64,000 nucleotides of DNA from positions 186,001 through 250,000 of the forward strand of contig WAOW01000005.1 in NCBI GenBank assembly GCA_015521085.1. Reading direction: 5' to 3'. The first letter of the stretch is position 1, and every line of letters begins with the position of its first letter. This document shows, piece after piece, positions 8,206 to 16,693 of the stretch. The position numbers and the translations under genes were made by a program. The DNA is from Candidatus Thermodiscus eudorianus. GTDB lineage: Archaea; Thermoproteota; Thermoprotei_A; Sulfolobales; Acidilobaceae. The notes under the pieces are model-generated. The model was not told where the DNA came from. It made no database searches and saw only the letters and a list, made by a program, of their open reading frames with translations.

Positions 8206-9451
8206 TGAAAATAATATAAAAATAAAAGATTATGGTGTCGTCGAGAGAGACTTCCAGCCATCCAAGATCCTTCACGACACACAGGAAAGCGACACAATCC
8301 CAGTTTTCCAAGTCTCTGGGGCAACAACTAAAAGCACTGGCAATCTAGTCTCGACCAGGGATAGAATATATAAATCCCTAAAAGTCGAGAGCGACGAGGA
8401 AGCCTATGAAAAGCTCTTGAGAGCCGTGAGCAGCCCTGCAAAACTCGTCTTCAAGGAGGACCCAGGCTACTACAAGGAGACGGAAAAACTGTTAGACGCC
8501 CTACCCTTTGTTAAATTCTACGAGAAAGATGGAAACCGCTACCTAACGGCAGCCTTCTTCGTAGCCTGCCACCGGGAGGTATGCAACGCCAGCATACACA
8601 GGATAATGTACATTAACAGGCAGACCGCTGCAGTCAGAATAGTTCCAAGGCACCTCTACCGCCTGTACACTAGCGCGGTGAAAGATAAGGGCATGCTCCC
8701 AGTAACCATTGTACTAGGAGTCCACCCAGCAGTGCTCCTAGGCGTCTCAACCTCACCACGCCTAGGCGTCTTCGAGCTAGAAGTAGCGTCACGATTAATA
8801 GGGGGTCTAAGGGTTTTCCCCAGCCCTCTACATGGAAACCCAGTCCCACTCGGGGCAGGTGCGATAATTGAGGGTTACCTACTCCCGGATAGAGTAGAAG
8901 AGGGGCCCTTCGCCGACATACTCATGCTCTACGACCAAGTCCGCAGAGAACCCGTACTAAAGGTCGAGAAAGTCTATGTATCCCAAGAACACTACACACA
9001 CGTCTTACTCCCGGGCGGACTGGAACATATCAATCTAATGGGCTTCCCTAGGGAAGCCCATATCTGGGAGTCGGTCTCAAAAGTCGTTCCAAGAGTCTAC
9101 AAGGTGAGGTTGACCCGGGGAGGCGGAGGCTGGCTGAACGCAGTAATATCGATAGAGAAGAACCACGCAGGCGACGGTAAAAACGCTATACTAGCCGCGT
9201 TCGCAGGACACCCAAGCCTCAAACACGTTATCGTGGTCGACGGGGACATAGATCCAGATGATCCATCGATGGTTGAATGGGCTATAGCGACCCGCTTCCA
9301 GGCGGATAGAGACCTCATAGTTATCAAAAACGCTAGAGGATCGACCCTAGATCCATCAGCGAGGCAAGGTTTCACGGCAAAGATGGGTATAGACGCTACG
9401 GTGCCAGAGATAGGGGATCCACGGTTTGAGAGGGCTTCATTCCCACGGTGA
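8165..9451 (+). CDS. UbiD-family anhydromevalonate phosphate decarboxylase
   Basis: UbiD-like prenylated-FMN decarboxylase. In the archaeal mevalonate pathway demonstrated in Aeropyrum pernix, this family converts trans-anhydromevalonate 5-phosphate to isopentenyl phosphate. Support: PVFQVSGATT and GNLVSTRDRI near the N-terminus (UbiD-type), a central HPAVLLGVSTS, EGPFADILMLYD, and a C-terminal VVDGDIDPDDP followed by AIATRFQADRD. The two phosphomevalonate dehydratase subunit genes follow directly, which makes this assignment much stronger than UbiD homology alone. GTG at 8165 (or 8174) lies inside the upstream gene. Length 428. Confidence 0.85.
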   Translation: MHTVLDTSINTYINENNIKIKDYGVVERDFQPSKILHDTQESDTIPVFQVSGATTKSTGNLVSTRDRIYKSLKVESDEEAYEKLLRAVSSPAKLVFKEDPGYYKETEKLLDALPFVKFYEKDGNRYLTAAFFVACHREVCNASIHRIMYINRQTAAVRIVPRHLYRLYTSAVKDKGMLPVTIVLGVHPAVLLGVSTSPRLGVFELEVASRLIGGLRVFPSPLHGNPVPLGAGAIIEGYLLPDRVEEGPFADILMLYDQVRREPVLKVEKVYVSQEHYTHVLLPGGLEHINLMGFPREAHIWESVSKVVPRVYKVRLTRGGGGWLNAVISIEKNHAGDGKNAILAAFAGHPSLKHVIVVDGDIDPDDPSMVEWAIATRFQADRDLIVIKNARGSTLDPSARQGFTAKMGIDATVPEIGDPRFERASFPR

Positions 9452-9457
9452 GCGCCG

Positions 9458-10666
9458 ATGTATCTAACCAGAGAAGAGGAGCTCATATTGGAAGGGGAGG
9501 AGGGAGAGGCAAAGGCCCTGGCGTTGAAAACTATAGTCAAGGTCGGGGAGGCCCTAGGCGCCGAAAGCCTGATAGATATAAAACACGCCCACATCTCGGG
9601 GATTTCCTATGGAACGATAGGAGAGCATGGAGCAGTATTACTTGAGAAACTAGTTGAAATGGGAGCCAGGTTCTCTGTCCCAGCTAGCGTGAACCCAATA
9701 GGATTCGACTACGAGGATCCAGGAATACTAGAGGAGGTGGGAGTGCGCCTCGACAAGGAGTTCATAAAAGGCCAGACTAGGATAATCAGGGCATTAAAAG
9801 CCATGGGTGCTAACCTGACTCTGACCTGCACACCCTACCATCTACCCGATACAAGCCATCTGGCAAGAGGGGATAGCGTCGCCTGGGGGGAGTCGAATGC
9901 TATACTATACGGAAACAGCGTCCTCGGCGTCAAAACTAACAGGGAAGGGGGCCCCTTAGCTCTAATGGCCGCAATATCGGGCAAGACCTACAACTGGGGG
10001 CTGCACATAGACGAGAACAGGATACCGAGGACCGCGTTCCTCCTAGAAGGACAAAGTAGGCTGCTCGACGAGGTAGAGGCCGGGGTATTTGGAAAGGTCG
10101 TAGCAGAGCGATACACCAGTGTGAATCCTCCGTACCTGGCTGTGTCGTTGCGCGACGAGCTAGCAGTAAAGGAGCTGCTAGCGGCTATAGGCGCGGCTGG
10201 GAGTCTGGGAATGGTTTACATACCTGGAATCACCGGCCCGCGTATAGAAACCTTCGAGAGGGTCGAGCGAGTTCCCTTTGAGGCGCTGGAAGAAGAGGTA
10301 TCAATGTACAAGCCGGCCTCGGCCCCAGACATTGTATTCATCGGATGCCCCCATTCCCGTGCAGAGGACGTCTTACTAGTCTATAGGCTTCTAAAGCATA
10401 GGGGACGGCCCAAGTCTAAAATAGTGATAACACTATCCAGGGCAGAATACGAGAGACTCCAAAGCCAGCATCCAGAGGTCATATCTGGAGTCAGAGATAA
10501 AGTGGTTCTAGCCAGGGACACGTGCCTAATAGTCTCGCCTTTTGGATACAGCGGTAAGTTGAGAGTTGCGACTAATAGCTTCAAAGCCTATTTCTATCTA
10601 AAGAAGAGGGGGTTACCAGTGTTTCTGGCTAGTATAGAAGAGTTAGTCTCAGCTGCGTACGAGTAG
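9458..10666 (+). CDS. Phosphomevalonate dehydratase large subunit (aconitase X catalytic domain)
   Basis: Aconitase X (AcnX) large-subunit family. With the small subunit it dehydrates (R)-5-phosphomevalonate to trans-anhydromevalonate 5-phosphate using a 4Fe-4S cluster. Seen: N-terminal MYLTREEELILEGEEGEAK, IDIKHAHISGISYGTIGEHG, LTCTPYHLPD (Cys plus substrate-site residues), GESNAILYGNSVLG, TNREGGPLALMAAISGKTY and a C-terminal FIGCPHSRAED cysteine. The ATG at 9458 sits just after the decarboxylase stop, with GGTGAG overlapping that stop as the ribosome site. Length 402 fits the family. Confidence 0.88.
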   Translation: MYLTREEELILEGEEGEAKALALKTIVKVGEALGAESLIDIKHAHISGISYGTIGEHGAVLLEKLVEMGARFSVPASVNPIGFDYEDPGILEEVGVRLDKEFIKGQTRIIRALKAMGANLTLTCTPYHLPDTSHLARGDSVAWGESNAILYGNSVLGVKTNREGGPLALMAAISGKTYNWGLHIDENRIPRTAFLLEGQSRLLDEVEAGVFGKVVAERYTSVNPPYLAVSLRDELAVKELLAAIGAAGSLGMVYIPGITGPRIETFERVERVPFEALEEEVSMYKPASAPDIVFIGCPHSRAEDVLLVYRLLKHRGRPKSKIVITLSRAEYERLQSQHPEVISGVRDKVVLARDTCLIVSPFGYSGKLRVATNSFKAYFYLKKRGLPVFLASIEELVSAAYE

Positions 10667-10690
10667 AGGGGCCAAGGGGGTGGATCAGAG

Positions 10691-11083
10691 TTGATACAGG
10701 TTCGCGCTAGGGTCCTAGTTCCTGGAGAAGGGAGGGGAGAGGCCGTTAAGGTCGAGGCTCTAAGTTTCTATGGGGAAGTAGATCCGCGCACGGGTAAGCT
10801 AGTTGATGGGAGATCGATCACGGGGAAGGTTTTAGTTGTAGGGAGGCCTAGGGGGTCAACGGTCGGGTCTTATACTATTTATGGGCTTAAATATTATGGT
10901 AGAAAGCCGGCTGCAATTATAGTAGAGTCAGGCGCCGATCCAATACTAGTCGCGGGCGCCGTCCTAGCGGACATACCCTTATTTGACAATGCCAGGAATA
11001 TCCTCGAATCTGTAGATGAAGGTGACCTGATAGAATTTAACAGAGAAGGAGTCGTATCAATAGTAAAGCAGGGGTTATTGTAG
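10691..11083 (+). CDS. Phosphomevalonate dehydratase small subunit (aconitase X swivel domain, DUF126)
   Basis: Swivelling beta/beta/alpha domain that completes the AcnX-type dehydratase. Family marks are GEALVL-like GEAVKVEALSFYGEVDPRTG (residues 17-36), SITGKVLVVGRPRGSTVGSY, a loop that in this family binds substrate phosphate, and GADPILVAGAVLADIPLFD. TTG start at 10691 is preceded by GGGGGTGGATC, a strong ribosome site. It closes the mevalonate operon and its last 9 nt overlap the convergent thymidylate kinase gene. Length 130 is typical. Confidence 0.88.
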   Translation: MIQVRARVLVPGEGRGEAVKVEALSFYGEVDPRTGKLVDGRSITGKVLVVGRPRGSTVGSYTIYGLKYYGRKPAAIIVESGADPILVAGAVLADIPLFDNARNILESVDEGDLIEFNREGVVSIVKQGLL

Positions 11084-11719
11084 ATAACCGGCGAGACGCA
11101 AGTAGATCTCCTCGTTTACATCCTCGACGCTTAACTCCTTATCTCCCTCAACCTCGTATATCCTAAGGACTCTGACTCCCTCCTCCTCGGCTCTCTTCAG
11201 TACAATATCGTAGTTATGGTATATTTTTTCTAGGAGTTCGCGTTTCTCGTATCCCTCCCGGACAAATCCGTTCATGACCCGCGACTCGATCCTCTTCAAT
11301 GCTAGGTCGACGGGGACGTCTAGGAACACAATGATATCGGAGTGGGGGACCCTCGAATTAACCTCCCAAACCCACTCTATACTGGTAAACGCTCCCTGGT
11401 AGGCAATACTGGAATACTTGTATCTATCACTCACAACCACGTAACCTGCACTCTTTAGATTAGAGATGGGCTTCTCAGAGAGATAGTAGTTCCAGTACCT
11501 GTCGGCGGCGAAGAGAAGGGCTAGGAGCTCGTGATGAAGGGAATCATCCCTTCTAAGGTATGTCCTTATGAGTTCCCCTATAGGCCCGCTCGTAGGCTCC
11601 TTGAGGTATTCGGCCTTAAAACCGTTCCTGCGTAGCCGCTCTACTAGGAGCATGGAATGGGTTGTCAAGCCACTACCATCTATTCCCTCAAAGGCTATAT
11701 GCAGACCCGAGGCTGGCAT
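11075..11719 (-). CDS. tmk: Thymidylate kinase with atypical P-loop
   Basis: dTMP kinase for dTTP synthesis. Seen: P-loop region FEGIDGSGLTT (9-19), the KEPTSGPIG dTMP-binding segment, AADRYWNY and SDRYKYSSIAYQG (DRY/H motif) and FLDVPVDLALKRIESR with a lid region after it. The residue that should be the Walker A lysine (GSGKTT) is leucine here, encoded by TTG; the rest of the active site looks intact. Length 214 is normal. The gene is divergent from DNA polymerase B with 88 nt between the chosen starts. Confidence 0.85.
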   Translation of the reverse strand: MPASGLHIAFEGIDGSGLTTHSMLLVERLRRNGFKAEYLKEPTSGPIGELIRTYLRRDDSLHHELLALLFAADRYWNYYLSEKPISNLKSAGYVVVSDRYKYSSIAYQGAFTSIEWVWEVNSRVPHSDIIVFLDVPVDLALKRIESRVMNGFVREGYEKRELLEKIYHNYDIVLKRAEEEGVRVLRIYEVEGDKELSVEDVNEEIYLRLAGYLQ

Positions 11720-11807
11720 TGCTGGATCCCTCGTTCCGATTCCTGGACGACTGCTAGGTATTTGGCTCTCGGAACACCCTATTAAACAGGGGGAGGGTGC
11801 CGTAGAG

Positions 11808-14201
11808 TTGTGGATCGAGTTCCAAGTCCTAGATGCTAGTTATGAAGTGCTAGGCGGCGAGGCAGTTATAGCACTGTGGGCTAGGCTTAACGACAATAGG
11901 AGGGCCATACTCTATTATCGAGGCTTTAAACCATACTTTTACGCTCTTGTCGAAGATGATGCAGACATCGAGGATATAGCTAGGAAGATTAAATCACTAT
12001 CGAAACCTTCAAGCCCGATAACCGAGGTCCGATTAGTAGAGAAACGGTATCTGGGTAAGCGGGTCAACGCGTTAAGAATAGAGACCACGATACCGTCAAC
12101 CGTCAGGGAGTATAGAGAGAAAGTAGCCCGGATCCCTGGCGTCAGGGAGGTTCTAGAGGCTGATATAAGATTCACTATGAGGTATTTGATCGACAAGAAC
12201 ATATATCCGCTCAGATGGTATGGGGCGAGCGTCGAAGAGAAACAGGCGTCCTCTGGTACTAGAGTGGATGGGGTTTACATGATAAGAGGGGAGCTCGAAG
12301 AGCTCGAAGGATACGCTGGTAAGGATCCTTTGGAGGACCTTCGACTGCTTGCCTTTGACATTGAGGCATACAATCCCCAGAGAACCCCTGATCCAAGGAA
12401 GGACCCTGTAATAATCATTGGATACATGACCGATGAAATGAGCGAGCCAGAGCTGCTCGTTGCCGAGGACAACAATGACAGATTAATAATTAAAAAATTC
12501 GTAGAGAAGATACTTGAATATGACCCCGACATAATAGTTGGATACAATCAGAATAGGTTCGACTGGCCATACCTCGTTGAGAGATCAAAGGTACTAGGTC
12601 TCAAGCTAGACGTGGGCAGGAAAGCCAACTCGCCTCCACAGCCCAGCGTTTATGGACATTATAGCATAGCTGGCAGGCTCAATGTCGATCTCTATGATTT
12701 CGCCGATGAGATGTATGAGGTCAAAATGAAGACGCTAGAAGAAGTAGCCGACTATCTAGGCGTCATGCCCAAAGATAAGAGGGTAATGCTTGAATGGTGG
12801 CAAATAAGCGAGTACTGGGACGACCCAGAGAAACGTCCAACCCTACTCCAATACGCTAAGGACGACGTGTACTCCACCTACGGCCTAGTACCGAAATTCC
12901 TGCCATTCGGGGCACAGCTAAGCCAGGTTAGCGGGCTCCCGCTGGATCAGGTCATGGCGGCTAGCGTCGGGTTCCGTCTTGAGTGGAGGCTGATGCGTGA
13001 AGCCTTCAAGTTCAACGAGCTTGTGCCGAATAGGGTCGAGAGACTGGAGGAATCCTACACGGGAGCTATAGTCCTGAAGCCTAAGCCTGGCATCCACGAG
13101 AACATAGCGGTACTAGACTTCGCCAGCATGTATCCCAGCATAATGGTCAAATACAATGTAGGCCCGGACACCCTAGTAAAACCGGGGGAGCCCTACAAGG
13201 AATCCGAGGTAAACATAGCGCCAGAAGTAGGTCACAAGTTTAGAAAGAACCCCCCAGGCTTCTTCAAACTAGTGGTCCAGAAATTCCTTGACATAAGGAG
13301 GAGGATAAAGAGCGAGTTAAAGAAATATCCCGAAGGATCACCCATGTACAACCTACTCAATGAGAGGCAGAAGGCGGTAAAACTCCTGGCCAACGCGTCC
13401 TACGGCTACATGGGCTGGCCTCATGCACGCTGGTATTGTAAGGCATGCGCCGAGTCGATAACCGCGTGGGGGCGATCTATCATTAAAAGAGCCATTAGCA
13501 AGGCCAAGGAGCTGGGGCTTGACGTTATATATGGTGATACCGACAGCCTGTTCGTGACTTACGATAAGGTTAAGGTGGAGAGTCTAATTAGATGGATAGA
13601 GGAGAAGCTCGGATTCGAGGTAAAAATAGATAAAATATACAAAAGAGTATATTTTACAGAGGCTAAGAAGCGCTATGTTGGATTAACCGATAAGGGTAAG
13701 ATAGACGTAGTTGGATTTGAGGCTATGAGAGGGGATTGGAGCGAGCTAGCCAAGGAGGCCCAGATGAAGGTCGCTGAGATAGTCCTGTCAACCGGGGACG
13801 TCGAGAAAGCGGTATCATATGTTAGAGGCGTTATAGAGGAACTACGTAAAGGAAAAATAGATATGAGAAAACTGATAATATGGAAGACGCTTTCAAAGAG
13901 GCTTGAAGAGTATACGGCAGAGCAGCCTCACGTTGTCGTGGCTAGACAGCTGAAGAAGCTGGGTATAAAAGTCCATCCGGGTATGAAGATCGGTTACGTT
14001 GTAGTTAAGGGTACAGGGCCCTTGTCAAAGAGGGTAAAGCCGTACTTTCTGGCTAAGCCCGCCGAGCTTGATATAGACTATTACATCGACAAGCAGCTGA
14101 TCCCGGCTGTGATGAGAATATTAAAGTATTTTGGCGTGACAGAAAAAAGATTAAAAGGTGGAGGCAGGCAGACTAGCCTACTAGAGTTCATGGGAGGCTA
14201 G
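11808..14201 (+). CDS. polB: Family B DNA polymerase
   Basis: Replicative/repair DNA polymerase with 3'-5' exonuclease. Using the TTG at 11808 (GGGGGAGGGTG ribosome site 9 nt upstream) gives 797 residues, the usual archaeal size; longer in-frame starts would run into the divergent tmk gene. Exo I is LAFDIEAYNP (about 184), Exo II VGYNQNRFDWPYL, Exo III YAKDDVYSTY. Polymerase motif A is LDFASMYPSI (about 436), motif B RQKAVKLLANASYGYMG, motif C YGDTDSLF (about 574), and KKRYVGL follows. No intein interrupts the usual insertion sites. The last 4 nt overlap convergent dnaG. Which crenarchaeal paralog group it belongs to needs a tree. Confidence 0.95.
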   Translation: MWIEFQVLDASYEVLGGEAVIALWARLNDNRRAILYYRGFKPYFYALVEDDADIEDIARKIKSLSKPSSPITEVRLVEKRYLGKRVNALRIETTIPSTVREYREKVARIPGVREVLEADIRFTMRYLIDKNIYPLRWYGASVEEKQASSGTRVDGVYMIRGELEELEGYAGKDPLEDLRLLAFDIEAYNPQRTPDPRKDPVIIIGYMTDEMSEPELLVAEDNNDRLIIKKFVEKILEYDPDIIVGYNQNRFDWPYLVERSKVLGLKLDVGRKANSPPQPSVYGHYSIAGRLNVDLYDFADEMYEVKMKTLEEVADYLGVMPKDKRVMLEWWQISEYWDDPEKRPTLLQYAKDDVYSTYGLVPKFLPFGAQLSQVSGLPLDQVMAASVGFRLEWRLMREAFKFNELVPNRVERLEESYTGAIVLKPKPGIHENIAVLDFASMYPSIMVKYNVGPDTLVKPGEPYKESEVNIAPEVGHKFRKNPPGFFKLVVQKFLDIRRRIKSELKKYPEGSPMYNLLNERQKAVKLLANASYGYMGWPHARWYCKACAESITAWGRSIIKRAISKAKELGLDVIYGDTDSLFVTYDKVKVESLIRWIEEKLGFEVKIDKIYKRVYFTEAKKRYVGLTDKGKIDVVGFEAMRGDWSELAKEAQMKVAEIVLSTGDVEKAVSYVRGVIEELRKGKIDMRKLIIWKTLSKRLEEYTAEQPHVVVARQLKKLGIKVHPGMKIGYVVVKGTGPLSKRVKPYFLAKPAELDIDYYIDKQLIPAVMRILKYFGVTEKRLKGGGRQTSLLEFMGG

Positions 14202-15454
14202 GTTAAATCGCTGAAAGTAAAGAACAGTATCTCGCTGGGCTTGCCGACTAGCTTTGTTCCAGTCCTAGCACCGATAAGCACCTTCACTCCTTTCTCTGCT
14301 GCAGCGTCAATAATCCTCTGTGTGATTATACCGTCGAACACGATGCCGTAAATAGAGCCTGGCTCTATCCTCTGTAGTTCAGGGTATAGGTCCCTGACGC
14401 TTATCCGTTTTACAGGGTTCCAGTTCTCATCGTATAATATTGCTTCTAGGCTCCCCTTTAACTTGGGTATCTCGTCTATGACCGTCTTTGGAATGGCAGC
14501 TAGTTCAAGGGGCTTCTCCTTTTTCTCCTCCTCTATCGCTTTCTCTTCGACCGTCGGAGTAATAGTGGGTTTCTCCTCTTTCGCCTCCGACACGCTTTGT
14601 TCTACGGCCTTGGGTGCCGTCTGGGGCTTCTCCTTTATGAGGCCTAGCTTCTTCTTGTAGGTCTCGGCTGGGACCATCTGCTCTAGTGCCTGGGCTATCT
14701 CTCTACCCGTTAATTCCTCGACCTCCATATCTTTTGGTGCTCTAGCTACATAGTCTATGTCAGCCTGGTCGAGGAGAGTCTTTAGTATGAGTTCTCCTCC
14801 ACGGTCACCGTCTACAAGGGCTATGGCTTGCTTCTTCTTAGTCAAGTCGATGATGGTCTTAGGTATTTTCTCTCTGGCTCCCTCCAATGCGATAACGTTA
14901 GTGTAGCCATAGCGCAGTAGGTTTAGTACATCAGCCCTGCCCTCAACGATTATCACGGTATCAGACTTGTCTACGTCAGGCCCGGCTGGTAGCTTCTCGG
15001 GCCCGTATTCGACGAGTCTAGGCTTCTCCTCTTCGGAGGCCTGTACTTGCCGCATTATCTCTCTTATATCCGGCTCTGCTTCCTTCATTTTCTTCAGTAT
15101 CTCTTTGCTCCTCTTCAGTATATGCTTTATCTTCTCCGCTCTTAGATCTTTGATTTCATCGATCGTGATTCGAGCTGTGTACGGCCCGATTCTATCAACC
15201 GTCTCCAGCATCGCTGCTAGTATTGCCGTCTCCACTCTGTCTAGGTTGCTCGGTATTGTTATGGTTCCTGTCGTCTTTGTACCCTGGTACCGTATATCAA
15301 CGTGGACTCTCCCTATCTTATCCTTCTTCTGTAGCTCCTCCAGGTTAAACTCGCTGCCTAGAAGGCCCTCTGTCTGGCCAAATATGGCCCCGATAACGTC
15401 GTGTTTATCGACTCGCCCGTCGACTTCGAGCCGCGCCTTGATTAGGTACTTCAT
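14198..15454 (-). CDS. dnaG: DnaG-type primase / exosome-associated DnaG
   Basis: Archaeal DnaG: in crenarchaea it has primase activity and is also a stable poly(A)-binding subunit of the RNA exosome. Residues 1-110 form the conserved archaeal N-terminal domain; the Toprim domain carries EGRADVLNLLR (E171) and ALVDGDRGGE (D215, D217). A charged, Glu/Lys/Pro-rich linker lies around 280-320, and a C-terminal domain follows. The ATG is preceded by GAGGTGATG, a near-perfect ribosome site. It is transcribed after tyrS, with 149 nt between them holding a separate promoter-like region. Confidence 0.95.
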   Translation of the reverse strand: MKYLIKARLEVDGRVDKHDVIGAIFGQTEGLLGSEFNLEELQKKDKIGRVHVDIRYQGTKTTGTITIPSNLDRVETAILAAMLETVDRIGPYTARITIDEIKDLRAEKIKHILKRSKEILKKMKEAEPDIREIMRQVQASEEEKPRLVEYGPEKLPAGPDVDKSDTVIIVEGRADVLNLLRYGYTNVIALEGAREKIPKTIIDLTKKKQAIALVDGDRGGELILKTLLDQADIDYVARAPKDMEVEELTGREIAQALEQMVPAETYKKKLGLIKEKPQTAPKAVEQSVSEAKEEKPTITPTVEEKAIEEEKKEKPLELAAIPKTVIDEIPKLKGSLEAILYDENWNPVKRISVRDLYPELQRIEPGSIYGIVFDGIITQRIIDAAAEKGVKVLIGARTGTKLVGKPSEILFFTFSDLT

Positions 15455-15603
15455 TGTACATCACCTCGCGGGTGTATTTGTTCGGGTGGAACTTGAGAGC
15501 CGCTCTGAGCGTCTCAGTCTTTATGTCCTCTTAGTAGGGTTGTTATGACGCTTCTTTTATGTTATTGTCTAGTTACAACTAGAATAGAATTATAAATATT
15601 TAT
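15455..15603 (-). promoter_or_regulatory. dnaG upstream region: A/T-rich promoter, palindrome and leader hairpin
   Basis: On the minus strand an A/T-rich TATA-like block (15588-15606) is followed by the perfect palindrome CTAGTT-AC-AACTAG (15569-15582) about where transcription should start. Further along is a hairpin GAG-C-CGCT-ctg-AGCG-T-CTC (plus strand 15497-15515), and then GAGGTGATG before the dnaG ATG. If the TATA block is used, dnaG mRNA has a leader of about 110 nt, long for a crenarchaeon. The element types are inferred from sequence only. Confidence 0.4.
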
Positions 15604-16692
15604 TTATAGATTATAATATTCCTCTATCTTCCTTATTACCTCGACTAGTTCTCTATCGGATAAGAGGCTAGACCTTATGGGTTCCAGGAATTTGATGAGC
15701 GCCTCAGCTGTTGCGTGCTTGAGATCAGCGGGATGAAGTCTGCCCTCTATATAATCACGCTCAAGCTCCTCATAAGACTCATATATTACGGTTCCCCCGT
15801 ATTTCGCCGGTCTTTCGACGACTAGTTTGAATCCTTCTTGTTGGAATAACAGGTATTTATTTATCTCTATGATAGGATTATAATTCACCTCTCTAGGGGG
15901 ACAATAGGCCTTACTTATTACCCTGCGTATGTCATCCGGCGATGCATGAACGAATATAGTCTGCCCCGGTTTGCTCTTACTCATCTTGATCATAGCAAGT
16001 ATCTCGTCTCTCTCTAATTTGCTTGTATCCATTCTACCGGCTCCACGAAGCCCGGTTAGTATTGGCGTGTGTATTGCAATAGGCTTCTTCAATCCGATCT
16101 TCTCGGCCGTGTCGCGAGCCAGCATATGGGCTTTCCGTTGATCCATTCCACCCAAGGCTATATCGAGGTCTAGATAAAAAATATCCGCAGTCTGCATCAT
16201 GGGATAGATGAGCTTAGACGCATCGATCTCTGCCTCCTCGGCTCTCCTACCCATTATAGTCATAGCCCTCTTAATCCTGTGCAGCGTATTGTTCTTGGCC
16301 ACTCTAACTACCAGGGCCCAATAATCCTTATCGGAGGCCAGATCCTCCGCATCCACATATTTGATATCTCCCTCATTAACCCCAATAGCCCTAAACACGG
16401 CCCTAACGATTTTAGTGGACTCTCTGATGAGGTTGAGGTCACCTCCAAGCTTATCATTTATGTGGGCATGCCATGTCGCCTCCAACACGGTGAAATCGAC
16501 GCCAGCTCTGACAAGGTCTCGTACCTTAAGCATCCAGATTAGCCAACCTATATGAACTAGTCCGCTGGGCTCATAGCCTATGTATCCCTTAAGTTTCACG
16601 CCCGACTCAAGTTTTTCCCGGAGTTCTTTTATAGTGATAACCTCGGAGGTGTTCCGTGTTATCAGCTTTAGACGCTCTTCTATACTACTCAC
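15604..16692 (-). CDS. tyrS: Tyrosyl-tRNA synthetase
   Basis: Archaeal/eukaryotic-type TyrRS. With the GTG start at 16692 (1 nt after the upstream TAA, AGGGA ribosome site 8 nt before) it has 362 residues. Class I signatures are GLVHIGW (HIGH motif, 47-50) and KMSKSKPG (KMSKS, 236-240). YPMMQTADIFYL and LGGMDQRKAHMLARD form the tyrosine-binding region. A longer reading from 16743 would overlap the PP-loop gene by 50 nt and adds nothing typical of the family. Third gene of a tight minus-strand operon. Confidence 0.93.
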   Translation of the reverse strand: MSSIEERLKLITRNTSEVITIKELREKLESGVKLKGYIGYEPSGLVHIGWLIWMLKVRDLVRAGVDFTVLEATWHAHINDKLGGDLNLIRESTKIVRAVFRAIGVNEGDIKYVDAEDLASDKDYWALVVRVAKNNTLHRIKRAMTIMGRRAEEAEIDASKLIYPMMQTADIFYLDLDIALGGMDQRKAHMLARDTAEKIGLKKPIAIHTPILTGLRGAGRMDTSKLERDEILAMIKMSKSKPGQTIFVHASPDDIRRVISKAYCPPREVNYNPIIEINKYLLFQQEGFKLVVERPAKYGGTVIYESYEELERDYIEGRLHPADLKHATAEALIKFLEPIRSSLLSDRELVEVIRKIEEYYNL

Positions 16693-16693
16693 T

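Noticed and set aside
11568-11807. 80-residue N-terminal extension of DNA polymerase B
   Set aside because: It is antisense to the thymidylate kinase P-loop region and precedes a strong ribosome site at a TTG giving the normal polymerase length.
14967-15548. 193-residue plus-strand frame antisense to dnaG
   Set aside because: Serine/isoleucine-rich low-complexity product, fully opposite the well-supported dnaG gene; typical antisense shadow.
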